A stretch of DNA of 64,000 bases from Shewanella subflava (GCF_025971955.1 NZ_JAPDMX010000009.1:21695-85694); one strand, 5' to 3'. Shown: positions 45,461 to 56,308, counted from the stretch's first letter. Program-made: numbers and translations. The notes: generated by a model not told the origin, from the sequence alone.

Positions 45461-45613
45461 TTGCCCCTGAATTGAATGCAACAATTACTGCCCTAAGATA
45501 GCCCCTCATGCGAATGCGTGATAGAATATGCGCCGCAGAATTTACACATAATTTCGCTTATGAAACGCCATTTTTTGGTTTTTCATTGGTATACACAACG
45601 GTTTATAGGATCT

Positions 45614-46729
45614 ATGACATCAATCGCACCCACTAATGGTAAAAAAGTCATCGTTGGCATGTCTGGCGGTGTGGACTCTTCAGTTTCAGCTTATTTGCTT
45701 ATTCAGCAAGGCTATGAGGTTGAGGGTCTATTTATGAAAAATTGGGAAGAAGATGACACAGATGAATATTGTGCTGCAAGTGAAGATTTAAAAGATGCGC
45801 AATCGGTTTGCGACAAGCTCGGCATAAAGCTCCACACCGTCAATTTTGCAGCAGAATATTGGGATAATGTTTTCGAATACTTCCTTGCTGAATACAAAGC
45901 TGGCCGAACGCCTAACCCCGATATCATGTGTAACAAAGAAATCAAATTCAAAGCTTTTTTAGAATTTGCAGATGAAATATTGGATGCTGACTTTATTGCT
46001 ATGGGCCATTATGTGCGTCGTCGCGACAATGCCGATGGCAGCACGCAAATGTTACGCGGTGTCGATAACAACAAAGATCAAAGCTACTTCTTATATACGT
46101 TAAGCCATGAACAAGTGGCCCGTAGCTTATTCCCTGTTGGCGAACTTGAAAAACATCAAGTACGTGATATCGCAAAAGAAATGGGTCTTATTACCCATGA
46201 CAAAAAAGACAGTACAGGTATTTGTTTCATTGGCGAACGTAAATTTACTGATTTTTTAGCCACTTACCTACCGGCTATGCCTGGTGATATCGAAACCGCA
46301 GAAGGCGAAGTGATCGGTACCCACCAAGGTTTGATGTACCATACATTAGGTCAACGCAAAGGCTTAGGCATTGGCGGTTTAAAAAATAGTAACGATGACC
46401 CGTGGTATGTCGTGGATAAAGACCTAGAGCGCAATGTATTAGTGGTTGCCCAAGGTGGAAATCATCCCCGGTTAATGTCTGTCGGCATGAGCGTAAAACA
46501 ATTAGATTGGGTTGACCGAAAAGGCCCTGCAGATGCGAGCCAAATCAGCGTTAAAACCCGATATCGTCAACGTGATGTACAATGCAAAATTAAGTATATC
46601 AATAACGACACTATTGAAGTGATCTTTGATGAGCCTGTTGCCGCCGTCACACCTGGACAATCTGCAGTATTTTATGATGGTGAAGTTTGCTTAGGCGGCG
46701 GGATCATCGATACGTTAATCAAAGGATAG
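45614..46729 (+). CDS. mnmA: tRNA 2-thiouridylase MnmA
   Basis: 371 residues from the ATG at 45614 behind AGGATCT; a longer frame from 45518 has no ribosome binding site and the extra residues are unlike the family. The PP-loop is [19 protein letters not shown]. The catalytic cysteines lie in [12 protein letters not shown] and [11 protein letters not shown]. The enzyme puts the 2-thio group on U34 of tRNAs for Lys, Glu and Gln, with sulfur from the Tus relay. Confidence 0.96.
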   Translation: MTSIAPTNGKKVIVGMSGGVDSSVSAYLLIQQGYEVEGLFMKNWEEDDTDEYCAASEDLKDAQSVCDKLGIKLHTVNFAAEYWDNVFEYFLAEYKAGRTPNPDIMCNKEIKFKAFLEFADEILDADFIAMGHYVRRRDNADGSTQMLRGVDNNKDQSYFLYTLSHEQVARSLFPVGELEKHQVRDIAKEMGLITHDKKDSTGICFIGERKFTDFLATYLPAMPGDIETAEGEVIGTHQGLMYHTLGQRKGLGIGGLKNSNDDPWYVVDKDLERNVLVVAQGGNHPRLMSVGMSVKQLDWVDRKGPADASQISVKTRYRQRDVQCKIKYINNDTIEVIFDEPVAAVTPGQSAVFYDGEVCLGGGIIDTLIKG

Positions 46730-46741
46730 GTAAGCCACACA

Positions 46742-47362
46742 GTGACTGACAATATCTTATATGAACGCACCATGGCATTTGCCGGTATTTTACAGGCCAT
46801 TGGGCAAGTACAATACATCGCTCGCCATGGCGAAAGTGACGAACAAGCACTAGCAGCTAGCTTAAATACTATTTTAGTCACTAACCCTGAAAGCACAGCT
46901 GATGTTTACCCAAACAAAGAATTATTGGATAAAGGCTACCAACTTATTCAAAATCAGCTTGGGGATGGCAGTAACAAAGATGTCGAAACCACCCGCTATT
47001 TAGTCGGTATATTGGCGTTAGAGCGCAAACTGTCTCGCTCTGCTAACGGTTTAGGCATGTTGGCAGAGCGAATTAATCAGGTGCATCGTCAGTTAGCCCA
47101 TTTTTCAATTACCGATGAACAGGTATTAGCTAACCTCGCTAGCATATACAGTGATGTGATTAGTGCCCTTGGGCCTAAACTACAAATTTCTGGTAATCCG
47201 GCTTTTTTAAAACAAACTAACGTGCAAAACAAAATTCGCGCATTGCTGTTATCGGCCATGCGTAGCGCCGTATTATGGCGTCAATTAGGCGGTAAACGTC
47301 GCCACTTAGTCTTTGCACGAAAAGCAATATTTGATACGGCTGTTAACAGCCAACAAAAATAA
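46742..47362 (+). CDS. hflD: high frequency lysogenization protein HflD
   Basis: 206 residues, all helical, with [20 protein letters not shown] near the start and SILVTNP-like [14 protein letters not shown]. HflD of E. coli is membrane-associated and binds the lambda CII activator; the physiological role is unclear. The start is a GTG at 46742; an ATG ten codons later is possible. It sits between mnmA and purB, the conserved order. Confidence 0.93.
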   Translation: MTDNILYERTMAFAGILQAIGQVQYIARHGESDEQALAASLNTILVTNPESTADVYPNKELLDKGYQLIQNQLGDGSNKDVETTRYLVGILALERKLSRSANGLGMLAERINQVHRQLAHFSITDEQVLANLASIYSDVISALGPKLQISGNPAFLKQTNVQNKIRALLLSAMRSAVLWRQLGGKRRHLVFARKAIFDTAVNSQQK

Positions 47363-47385
47363 ATCATCGAATCACCCTACAATAA

Positions 47386-48777
<1,392 letters not shown>

Positions 48778-48811
48778 TTTGTCAACTGAGGTTAAAACCT
48801 CATTTAACATG

Positions 48812-48845
48812 GCGGCAGCTCGACATTCGAGTTGCCGCTTTTGTT
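48812..48845 (+). terminator. terminator of purB
   Basis: Eleven-bp stem GCGGCAGCTCG/CGAGTTGCCGC (one G-T pair), five-base loop, then TTTTGTTTT. Confidence 0.85.
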
Positions 48846-48880
48846 TTACATTACATGCACACTAATCTGAGAGTAAGACC

Positions 48881-50011
48881 ATGTATCAATTAACTTTTGA
48901 CACCCAAGCCTTCATTAAACAACACTGGCAACAAACCCCTGTAGTATTGACACAAGCCTTCGCCGACTTTGTTGACCCGATTGCCGCAGATGAATTGGCA
49001 GGTCTTGCTTGCGAAGAAGAAATATCCTCGCGGATAGTGATCACTAAAGATAATCAGTGGGACGTGATCCAAGGTCCATTTGAAGATTATGATGCTTACG
49101 GCGAAACAAAATGGCAACTTTTAGTGCAAGCAGTAAACCACTGGTATCCTGACTCTCAACCGCTAGTCGATGCATTTCGGTTTTTACCCGATTGGCGCTT
49201 TGATGATTTAATGGTGTCATTTGCCACTCCTGAAGGCGGCGTAGGCCCGCATATTGATAATTATGATGTATTCATCATTCAAGGCGAAGGTGAACGTCGC
49301 TGGAAAGTGGGCGACAAAGGCAACCATCAGCGTCGTGGTGGTGATGCCACATCACCATTAGTCGATGATTTCGAACCTATCATCGATGTAATATTGAAAA
49401 AAGGTGACGTCTTATACATCCCGCCTGGCTACCCACATTGTGGTGAGACTTTATCGCTAGCCTTAAGCTATTCAATTGGTTTTAGAGCCCCAAGCCAGCA
49501 AGAACTATTAACCCAACTTGCGGACTCGCTGATTGATAATAACAGCGGTCATCAACGTTTCACCTCTGAGTCAGAAGCAACCGACCCAGGTGTGGTAAGT
49601 CAAACTCAGCAGCAAGGTATTATGCAGTTACTATCAGAGCTAGCGACTCAGCCAGAAAAATATCAAACCATGTTAGGTAAATTACTCAGCCAAAACCGTT
49701 TTGAACTGGATATCTGTGAAGGTGAAGACCCCGTCACGCTGGAAGAATTACAAGAATTGTTGCAGGACAACGCCAGCATCGCGCGCATTGGCGGTTTAAA
49801 AGTACTGCGTTTAGAGAACGACCAACAATGTCGTTTATTCATTAACGGCGAAGTTTACTCACTTGAAAATGTGAGCGAAGCACAGTTAATACTGTTAGCC
49901 AACACCCTGACTTTAGATAGTGAAAATGCCACTGATTTAATGACAAATCCATCCATTGGACAACTGTTAGTAACACTGATCAATCAAGGGTTATATTACT
50001 TAGCAGAATAA
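48881..50011 (+). CDS. roxA: ribosomal protein L16 arginine hydroxylase RoxA (YcfD)
   Basis: 376 residues, JmjC-type 2-oxoglutarate oxygenase. The iron site is H124-x-D126 (GPHIDNYDVF) and H186 (PPGYPHCGE). A C-terminal dimerisation and winged-helix-like region (about 205-370) follows. It hydroxylates an arginine in ribosomal protein L16 using oxygen and 2-oxoglutarate. Residues of the substrate pocket were not checked individually. It lies after purB with its own spacing and terminator. Confidence 0.93.
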   Translation: MYQLTFDTQAFIKQHWQQTPVVLTQAFADFVDPIAADELAGLACEEEISSRIVITKDNQWDVIQGPFEDYDAYGETKWQLLVQAVNHWYPDSQPLVDAFRFLPDWRFDDLMVSFATPEGGVGPHIDNYDVFIIQGEGERRWKVGDKGNHQRRGGDATSPLVDDFEPIIDVILKKGDVLYIPPGYPHCGETLSLALSYSIGFRAPSQQELLTQLADSLIDNNSGHQRFTSESEATDPGVVSQTQQQGIMQLLSELATQPEKYQTMLGKLLSQNRFELDICEGEDPVTLEELQELLQDNASIARIGGLKVLRLENDQQCRLFINGEVYSLENVSEAQLILLANTLTLDSENATDLMTNPSIGQLLVTLINQGLYYLAE

Positions 50012-50029
50012 TACCGATTCTGACTCAAC

Positions 50030-50056
50030 AAAAAAGGCACATTATGTGCCTTTTTT
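50030..50056. terminator. bidirectional terminator roxA/DUF4826
   Basis: Eleven-bp stem AAAAAAGGCAC/GTGCCTTTTTT with loop ATTAT; T-rich both ways. Confidence 0.9.
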
Positions 50057-50078
50057 GTTAGCCAGAATGAAATGCGTC

Positions 50079-50519
50079 TTAAGACCAAAGTTTTTCATCT
50101 TCATGCATTTTATATAAGCTTTCAGCACGCGACACTAATAAATTTGCAAATTTTAACTGGGTCGCATCGCGTGTTGCACCCGATTTATGCAGATTTTCTG
50201 CTTTTAGCTGCCACATCATTGAAAAATGACGCAGTGCATCACGTGCAGTTTTCGCGACCTTAACATCAACATAGTCAGAAGGTAAATCACCAGACATCAC
50301 CCAAAATGTTTGCTTTGTGGGTTGTTTCGAGTCCATTTTCCAAATGGCAAGATATGGCGCAAGATAACGACTGTCATCGGCAAAAACCTTATTAGGGATC
50401 ACGCCTTTTTCCGCAAGAAAACGATTTGCTTTTTGGAATTGTGTTTTTACCCATTGTTGTCTTAATACTTCTTGATCAACAGCAGGCTCTGCAACTTGTT
50501 CAACTACTTCATCAGCCAT
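50079..50519 (-). CDS. DUF4826 family protein
   Basis: 146 residues from the ATG at 50519, which has AGGAAG before it; a start 30 bases upstream lacks one. An acidic leader (MADEVVEQVAEPAVDQEV) precedes WVKTQFQKANRFLAEKGVIP, SRYLAPYLAIWKMDS and FWVMSGDLPSDYV, which I associate with DUF4826. Soluble, no signal peptide, function unknown. It is divergent from leucine dehydrogenase, with a LiuR-like palindrome between them. Confidence 0.8.
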   Translation of the reverse strand: MADEVVEQVAEPAVDQEVLRQQWVKTQFQKANRFLAEKGVIPNKVFADDSRYLAPYLAIWKMDSKQPTKQTFWVMSGDLPSDYVDVKVAKTARDALRHFSMMWQLKAENLHKSGATRDATQLKFANLLVSRAESLYKMHEDEKLWS

Positions 50520-50606
50520 AACACTTCCTATCTTATTGTTATTAAGCATACATGGGACATTTTTTATTCATCCATGATGCTGAAATTCACACTCAACCCT
50601 AAAATA

Positions 50607-50624
50607 CTTTACGTTTACGTAAAG
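50607..50624. promoter_or_regulatory. LiuR-like palindromic operator
   Basis: CTTTACGTTTACGTAAAG: two perfect 8-bp arms (CTTTACGT, ACGTAAAG) around TT. This fits my recollection of the LiuR motif, a MerR-family regulator of branched-chain amino acid degradation in Shewanella. It lies 286 bp before leucine dehydrogenase and 87 bp before the DUF4826 gene. Confidence 0.7.
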
Positions 50625-50910
50625 TGGCAAGCAAAATTGCCAGCTTGATCACAAAAATTACGTTACCAACCTTTGTTGAGAGTATCGCTAAATGCTATCG
50701 TGCTGCAATACTAAATATCGAATTTGATTCATTTACGGTATTTAATAGTCACAAGGTATACAGTATCGCCAAACCAATGTTGCCGCTCAATCCCCCCACA
50801 TTGGTGTCGTTATATTGGTTACCATAAGCGTTAGAATGAATCACCAAAGCATTAATAATTAAGTGTTAGTCAGAACTAACATACGACCATAGAGCAAGTG
50901 GAGAATTTAC
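50625..50910. other. leader region of leucine dehydrogenase
   Basis: No supported gene; a 67-codon plus-strand frame here begins within the operator and has no family resemblance. GTGGAGAA ahead of 50911 serves as ribosome binding site. Confidence 0.3.
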
Positions 50911-51942
50911 GTGGCTGTATTTAATCATGTCTCGTTTGATGAGCACGAACAAGTTGTGTTTTGTCATGATAAAGAAAGTGGCTTAAAAGCTATTATTGCA
51001 GTGCATAATACCAACAAAGGCCCTGCCGTTGGTGGCTGTAGAATGTGGAATTATCAATCTGATGATGAAGCGCTCACCGATGTATTACGCCTATCGCGCG
51101 GTATGACCTATAAGAATGCCCTTGCTGGCTTAACCATGGGAGGCGGTAAAGCCGTTATTATTGCCGATCCTAAAACCACAGATCGTGAAAAATTATTTCT
51201 CGCATTTGGTCGCTTCGTAAATAGCTTAGGCGGTAAATATTATTCCGCTGAAGACGTTGGTGTATCAACCTCAGACATGATGATTGCGAATCGTGAAACA
51301 CCCTATGTTGCGGGCTTAGAAGGTAAATCTGGTGACCCATCTCCCCTAACCGCTTTAGGTACGTATTTAGGCATTAAAGCTGCGGTAAAACATCAACGAG
51401 GTATCGATAGCCTTAAAGGTATTAAGGTATCCGTGCAAGGTGTTGGACATGTCGGATATTACCTGTGTAAACACTTGCATGAAGAAGGCGCTGAACTTGT
51501 GGTTACCGACATTCACCAAGCATCGCTAGAAAGGGTTGCCAGTGAATTCGGGGCAACCGTGGTTGAACCACAGGATATTTACAACCAAGATGTTGATGTC
51601 TATGCCCCATGCGCACTAGGCGCGACATTAAACGACATTACTCTACCATTACTTAAAGCCACTATTGTTGCAGGTTGTGCAAACAACCAGCTCGCAGAGG
51701 TTCGTCACGGTGAAAAATTAAAAGAAATGGGCATTTTATATGCACCCGATTACGTCATTAATGCCGGTGGTATTATTAACGTTTCTTTTGAAAACAACTA
51801 CGACAAAGCCGCGTCTGTTGCCAAGGTAGAGCAAATCTACCAAACCTTGCTAACCATCTTTACTCGCGCAGATGCTGAAAATCGCACCACGGGTTCAGTA
51901 GCAGATGAAATGGCAAGAGCGATTATTGATGCCGCACGATAG
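50911..51942 (+). CDS. ldh: leucine/valine dehydrogenase (Glu/Leu/Phe/Val family)
   Basis: 343 residues, NAD-dependent deamination of branched-chain amino acids to 2-oxo acids. The catalytic Lys is K80 in LAGLTMGGGKAVIIAD, and the nucleotide-binding GVGHVGYYLCKHLHEEGAEL lies around 175-195. The length is shorter than Bacillus LeuDH by about 20 residues, as in proteobacterial forms. It starts at a GTG with GTGGAG before it. A LiuR-like operator upstream fits a role in branched-chain amino acid catabolism. Leu versus Val preference is not determined. Confidence 0.92.
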   Translation: MAVFNHVSFDEHEQVVFCHDKESGLKAIIAVHNTNKGPAVGGCRMWNYQSDDEALTDVLRLSRGMTYKNALAGLTMGGGKAVIIADPKTTDREKLFLAFGRFVNSLGGKYYSAEDVGVSTSDMMIANRETPYVAGLEGKSGDPSPLTALGTYLGIKAAVKHQRGIDSLKGIKVSVQGVGHVGYYLCKHLHEEGAELVVTDIHQASLERVASEFGATVVEPQDIYNQDVDVYAPCALGATLNDITLPLLKATIVAGCANNQLAEVRHGEKLKEMGILYAPDYVINAGGIINVSFENNYDKAASVAKVEQIYQTLLTIFTRADAENRTTGSVADEMARAIIDAAR

Positions 51943-51986
51943 TACCATGTCATTATCTTAAATTTGTTTAAGAACACAGCATGTAC

Positions 51987-52010
51987 AAGGGAAGCTTAGC
52001 TTCCCTTTTT
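51987..52010 (+). terminator. terminator of leucine dehydrogenase
   Basis: AAGGGAAGC, loop TTA, GCTTCCCTT followed by TTT. Confidence 0.85.
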
Positions 52011-52020
52011 TACAGCACTA

Positions 52021-52106
52021 ATATATTTACGGCGTCTTGTTAACGCACGATAGGAATGCTCCCACTTAGGGAGTGATATCAAAACTAGCTTCTTCATGAG
52101 GTGGAT
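52021..52106 (+). repeat. 86-bp structured repeat, copy B
   Basis: Plus-strand counterpart of 1567-1652. It begins ATATATTTACGG and shares AGGGAGTGATATCAAA and, at the end, CTTCTTCA and AGGTGGAT with copy A. Here the internal stem is CTCCC/GGGAG (loop ACTTA) and the terminal hairpin is partly decayed. It follows directly after the leucine dehydrogenase terminator, as copy A follows soxR. No transposase is adjacent. Confidence 0.6.
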
Positions 52107-52526
52107 CTTTTACTATCTTTCTAATTGATCCCTATCGTCATAAATCACTGCTCATTCTGATCACTTTTTATCATTGGTTTAATTATTGTTCAGAATAAGT
52201 GGCGAGCAATTAATTTAGCCATAACATTCAACAATTTAAAAAAGACACCTTACTCAGACAAACAAGATGAATTCACACGCCTTAGCGGGTCTGAGATTTG
52301 TGTTCAACGTTGCCCAAACTAGTCGATCCTTGGCGTGGGTAATGCTGTTAAATTCAGCACAGTTAGCAATACCAAAAGCGGTTTGATTATCCAATCCACC
52401 ACTGAGATTAAAATTCTATCACTGGCATGATTCATCCAATTGCAATATTTCCGTCACTGTTTAGTCAATTTCTACCCTTATGCTTTAGTCAACTTAATCC
52501 AGTGCTATTTGGTAGAGAGTAAGTAA
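52107..52526. other. gene-free region before the LpxH-like gene
   Basis: Apart from the possible remnant at 52254-52415, no gene. TTTAGTCAA occurs twice (52460-52468, 52484-52492), and two GTCA motifs 11 bp apart (52453, 52464) give a weak resemblance to a Pho box ahead of the phosphoesterase/acyltransferase pair. Confidence 0.35.
52254..52415 (-). pseudogene. possible coding remnant
   Basis: A 53-codon frame free of start codon but with protein-like composition (GGLDNQTAFGIANCAEF, ITHAKDRLVWATLNTNLRP, ending CEFILFV) closed by a TGA at 52254-52256 and preceded by an in-frame stop. I cannot name a family. It may be the end of a decayed gene in an otherwise gene-free 500-bp region. Chance is not excluded. 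Confidence 0.3.
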
Positions 52527-53495
52527 ATGGATAAAATAAGCACATTATTCAAACAAGTAACCCAAGCTAAAAATAATTCATCAACCTATGTGCCCCCCGT
52601 CTTAACCACCTCATTATCAACCGAAGAAAACACACTCCATCATCCACAACACCCACAGTTTTTTTATGCGGTATGGTTATCCGATGTCCACCTGGGCAGT
52701 ATCGATTGTAAAGCTGATTTTTTATTAGATTTTTTGAATCGCACTCACTGTCAGCATTTATATCTGGTTGGCGATATTATTGATATTTGGGCATTAAAAA
52801 AACGCGTTTTCTGGCCTGATAGCCATCAAGCCGTGCTAACAAAAATACTCGAATTAGCCCAAAACGGCACGCAAGTTTTTTATATACCTGGTAATCACGA
52901 CGAGTTATTTAAAGCCTATGTAGACAGTCATTTTAGAGGTGTAACCATAGCGCCCGATTATGTGCATCAATCTATATTGGGTAAACGATGCCTAATGTTG
53001 CACGGTGACCAATTTGATTCTGAAGTGTGTGTCAGTCGCACCTATGCAAAATTAGGCGATCATTTGTATGATGTTTTGCTGTGGCTAAATCGCCACCTTC
53101 ACCATGTGCGCAGTCAACTGGGCTACCCCTATTGGTCATTAGCAAGTTACATCAAATTGCGCGTGAACAAAGCACAACAGGCGATAAACAGTTTTCGTGA
53201 TGCCGTTATTAGATTTGCCGACAAACAACAAGTCGACATGGTTATTTGTGGTCATATTCATCAACCAGAGCTTTCCATTCATGACCTAAATGAACGGCAA
53301 ATCATCTATGCCAATGACGGCGATTGGGTAGAAAACTGCACCCTAGTGGTAGAAACTTTACTTGGCGAGTTTCAGTTATTGAAGTGGGATGAGCAGCATA
53401 AAACCACCAATATCATCCAATCTATTGAGACAGATCGGTCTTTATCGTCAGCCTCGCTCGAGCAAGCACAACACCCAAAACAGAAGGTGGCATAA
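52527..53495 (+). CDS. LpxH-like metallophosphoesterase (UDP-2,3-diacylglucosamine diphosphatase family)
   Basis: 322 residues. A 45-residue polar leader precedes a calcineurin-type fold with all metal motifs: SDVHLGS, GDIIDIW, GNHDE, LHGDQFD and CGHIHQP. VKKRVFWPDSHQ-like ALKKRVFWPDSH and YWSLASYIKLRVNKA resemble the LpxH-related subfamily often found beside acyltransferases or glycosyltransferases rather than the essential lpxH itself. It overlaps the next gene by one base (TAATG), so the two probably act together on a membrane lipid. The substrate is not known. Confidence 0.8.
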   Translation: MDKISTLFKQVTQAKNNSSTYVPPVLTTSLSTEENTLHHPQHPQFFYAVWLSDVHLGSIDCKADFLLDFLNRTHCQHLYLVGDIIDIWALKKRVFWPDSHQAVLTKILELAQNGTQVFYIPGNHDELFKAYVDSHFRGVTIAPDYVHQSILGKRCLMLHGDQFDSEVCVSRTYAKLGDHLYDVLLWLNRHLHHVRSQLGYPYWSLASYIKLRVNKAQQAINSFRDAVIRFADKQQVDMVICGHIHQPELSIHDLNERQIIYANDGDWVENCTLVVETLLGEFQLLKWDEQHKTTNIIQSIETDRSLSSASLEQAQHPKQKVA

Positions 53496-55231
53496 TGAAA
53501 TCAAACAATATGATGTTTACTGTCGACGAAATGGTTGAACAAAACCTGCCGCAATTAGCCAACAAACCTTGGTTAGCTAAACCCACTAAAGCCATGCTGC
53601 GCTACTTGTTACATGAACAACAATGCAATGAAATTGCTCTGCAACATCAACACCTCACCGGCGTTGATTTTGTTGAGCAGGTGCTTGGCAGTTTTAATTT
53701 TAGTTATAGTGTTCCCAACAGTGAAATTGAAAACATTCCCATTGATGGACGAGTGATCATTTATGCCAACCACCCTATCGGCTCGCTTGATGCGCTGGCA
53801 TTGATAAAATTAATCAGTAAAGTCAGACCCGATATCAAAGTTGTCGCCAATGAATTACTGATGACCATCAAACCATTACATTCCATTTTACTGCCAGTGA
53901 GAAACATGACTGGAGGTACGCCCAAACAACATTTAGATAATATCCACCAGCATTTAAAATCTGAAGGAGCGTTATTAATATTCCCATCAGGTGAAGTGTC
54001 GCGCTTACGTCCTAGCGGTGTTACCGATTTACTTTGGCAAACGGGTTTTGTCAAAATGGCCAAAGCCTGTCATGCCCCATTATTGCCCATGTTTGTCGAT
54101 GCGAAAAACTCGGCAACATTCTATGGTGCATCCATGTTGTATAAACCTTTAGCCACTTTATTACTGGTCAAGGAGATGTTTCGTCAGGTCAACCAAGTGA
54201 TGCCTGTTCGCATAGGTAAATTGATCGCCAAAGAAACCGTTGCTAATAATGATTTTCCATTAAAAACTCAGGTGAAATTGCTAAAAAACCACCTCTATCG
54301 TATTGGCAAAAACAGGCCACCGTTATTCAGTACCCAAAATGCCGTCGCTCATCCAGAATCTCGCACCAACTTACAACAAGAATTACAATTATGTGAGCCA
54401 TTGGGGCACACTTCTGACAATAAAGTAATTTACCTTTACCAACACAAACAAAGCAGCGCGATTATGCGCGAAATAGGCCGGTTGCGTGAAATTGCGTTCA
54501 GGGCGGTAGGTGAAGGGACAGGTAAACACAGAGACATTGATAAATATGACAATGATTATTGGCATTTGGTGTTATGGGACAAAGACGATTTAGAGATTGT
54601 CGGAGCATACCGTTTTGCCAGCGCAAAGCATATTCAACAAGTTGCAGAAAATGGCTTATACAGCCAAAGCTTGTTTACTTACCATACCAATTTCGCGCCT
54701 TATTTTGAACAAGGGCTAGAGCTAGGTAGAAGTTTTGTACAACCCAAATATTGGGGGCGCAGAAGCCTTGAATATCTTTGGCAAGGGATTGGTGCCTTTT
54801 TAGTAAAACACCCTCAATACCGATACCTGTTTGGGCCTGTGACGATCAGTAACAGCTACCCTGAACCCGCAAAAGAATTACTGATCCATTTCTATAAAAA
54901 CCAATTTCCAAGCCAGGCTAATTTAGCCCAATCATTTAACGCGTACCTTATAACTGATGAACGGTCACACCAATTATGTAGTCTATTTAATGGCGATAAT
55001 TATGCTGACAATTTTAAAATTCTCAAAAGGACATTAGCAAACATGGGCGTATCAGTACCGACACTTTTTAAGCAATACGGTGAGTTGTGTGAAGAACAGG
55101 GCGTACAGTTTATTGATTTTGGCATTGACGCTGAATTTGGTGATTGTATTGATGGATTAGTACTAGTTGATATTCACCAACTCAAACCCCATAAAGTACA
55201 AAAATACCTCAGGATAGCCCCTGATAATTGA
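53495..55231 (+). CDS. two-domain acyltransferase, OlsF-like ornithine lipid synthase candidate
   Basis: 578 residues. The N-terminal half (about 60-270) is a PlsC/OlsA-like O-acyltransferase with ANHPIGSLDALAL (His93 and Asp99) and LIFPSGEVSRLRPSG. The C-terminal half (about 310-560) is an OlsB-like GNAT acyltransferase with IMREIGRLREIAFRAVGEGT, DIVGAYRFA-like EIVGAYRFASA and LGRSFVQPKYWGRRSLEYLW. In the characterised OlsF proteins of Serratia and Flavobacterium the C-terminal part N-acylates ornithine and the N-terminal part adds the second acyl chain. Domain order and length agree. Whether ornithine is the substrate here is inference. Confidence 0.75.
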   Translation: MKSNNMMFTVDEMVEQNLPQLANKPWLAKPTKAMLRYLLHEQQCNEIALQHQHLTGVDFVEQVLGSFNFSYSVPNSEIENIPIDGRVIIYANHPIGSLDALALIKLISKVRPDIKVVANELLMTIKPLHSILLPVRNMTGGTPKQHLDNIHQHLKSEGALLIFPSGEVSRLRPSGVTDLLWQTGFVKMAKACHAPLLPMFVDAKNSATFYGASMLYKPLATLLLVKEMFRQVNQVMPVRIGKLIAKETVANNDFPLKTQVKLLKNHLYRIGKNRPPLFSTQNAVAHPESRTNLQQELQLCEPLGHTSDNKVIYLYQHKQSSAIMREIGRLREIAFRAVGEGTGKHRDIDKYDNDYWHLVLWDKDDLEIVGAYRFASAKHIQQVAENGLYSQSLFTYHTNFAPYFEQGLELGRSFVQPKYWGRRSLEYLWQGIGAFLVKHPQYRYLFGPVTISNSYPEPAKELLIHFYKNQFPSQANLAQSFNAYLITDERSHQLCSLFNGDNYADNFKILKRTLANMGVSVPTLFKQYGELCEEQGVQFIDFGIDAEFGDCIDGLVLVDIHQLKPHKVQKYLRIAPDN

Positions 55232-55340
55232 CTTAAATGATTTTACCGTGTGGCTAACTCATTGTTGTACTATAGTTTATCTGCTATAAAAGATTAACGC
55301 AGCAAAGTAAATCTCAAGTGCCGAGTTAGAGGAAACAAAC

Positions 55341-55763
55341 ATGCCTGCAGCCATTACACTTGTTAGCCACATTATGACCAAGCGAATTGTCACTATTTCA
55401 ATAGATGATCGCTTATCGGTTGCTAAACACATATTCGACAATGTCAGCTTTCATCATTTGTTAGCCATTGATGAAAATGACACTTTGCAAGGTATTTTGT
55501 CTCATCGTGATTTTTTAAAAGCCCTCAGTCCAAATATTGGTACCGCGGCTGAGCTTATCAGAGACACAGAAACCCTCAACAAACGTGTGCATCAAGTCAT
55601 GACCCACAACCCTATTACTGTTGCACCTCAAACCAGCTTAAAACAAGCTTGCGAAATTATTCTTGAATACGGCATTGGCAGTTTACCTGTATTAGATAAT
55701 GGTAGTTTAGTCGGCATTATCACTTGGAAAGATTTACTCCGCGCCTATAGCGAAAATGACTAA
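55341..55763 (+). CDS. CBS-domain pair protein
   Basis: 140 residues made of two CBS motifs and nothing else: HIMTKRIVTISIDDRLSVAKHIF with HLLAIDENDTLQGILSHRDFLKAL, then QVMTHNPITVAPQTSLKQACEIIL with GSLPVLDNGSLVGIITWKDLLRA. Such stand-alone Bateman modules bind adenine nucleotides and regulate partners. The partner is not evident; it lies 110 bases after the OlsF-like gene. GAGGAAAC precedes the ATG. Confidence 0.9.
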   Translation: MPAAITLVSHIMTKRIVTISIDDRLSVAKHIFDNVSFHHLLAIDENDTLQGILSHRDFLKALSPNIGTAAELIRDTETLNKRVHQVMTHNPITVAPQTSLKQACEIILEYGIGSLPVLDNGSLVGIITWKDLLRAYSEND

Positions 55764-55963
55764 GTAGCAGCTAACCTTGGCAATCTCAAATAAGTGTATA
55801 GCCAGCCATTTTGCAAGAAAAAATAGTTAAAATTATTTTTCGTTTTGCCACCAATCAATTAGCCCATATTCTTAAAACCTTCATCTTTTGATACTGGAAA
55901 CTGTCACTTTACTCTGCTTAGATTAATACATCCTCAAGAGAGCAAAGTGAACGGAGCGATGCC

Positions 55964-56308
55964 ATGATAAAGTTCAAATATCTTTTAAATCAGGACAATT
56001 TTGAATTACAAGCTAGCAACTGGTGTGGCCTAGAAAAAGTATTACTCAATGGTAAAGTGGTATCGCAAAAATTCAACTTCGGCATTTTAAGTCGTCACGA
56101 TGTATTATTGAAAAACGGTAAAAAATACAATTTTCAGTTATTAGTTGATCCTCAAACCGATCTGCTAACATGCCGAATTTATAATCAAAAAAATTTAGTC
56201 ACTGTACTGAAACAGGGTAAAAATCAGCTACAAAAAAGCCAGCGACTCATTGAAGCTGGCATGGTTTTGATGCTGTTTTCGCTACTCACGGTTTACATGG
56301 TGTTTTAA
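55964..56308 (+). CDS. hypothetical protein with C-terminal membrane helix
   Basis: 114 residues, not recognised. A beta-rich soluble part (KYLLNQDNFELQASNWCG, GKVVSQKFNFGILSRHDVLL) is followed by one membrane helix at the end (AGMVLMLFSLLTVYMVF), so it is probably tail-anchored in the inner membrane. AACGGAGCG before the ATG serves as ribosome binding site. Its stop overlaps the convergent TPR-TonB gene by four bases. Confidence 0.7.
   Translation: MIKFKYLLNQDNFELQASNWCGLEKVLLNGKVVSQKFNFGILSRHDVLLKNGKKYNFQLLVDPQTDLLTCRIYNQKNLVTVLKQGKNQLQKSQRLIEAGMVLMLFSLLTVYMVF

Noticed and set aside
50624..50827. 67-codon plus-strand frame after the LiuR-like palindrome
   Set aside because: Begins inside the operator, no family resemblance; more likely untranslated leader.
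52453..52468. Pho box before the LpxH-like/OlsF-like pair
   Set aside because: Only two GTCA cores at the right spacing and poor flanks; kept as a hint, not called as a feature.
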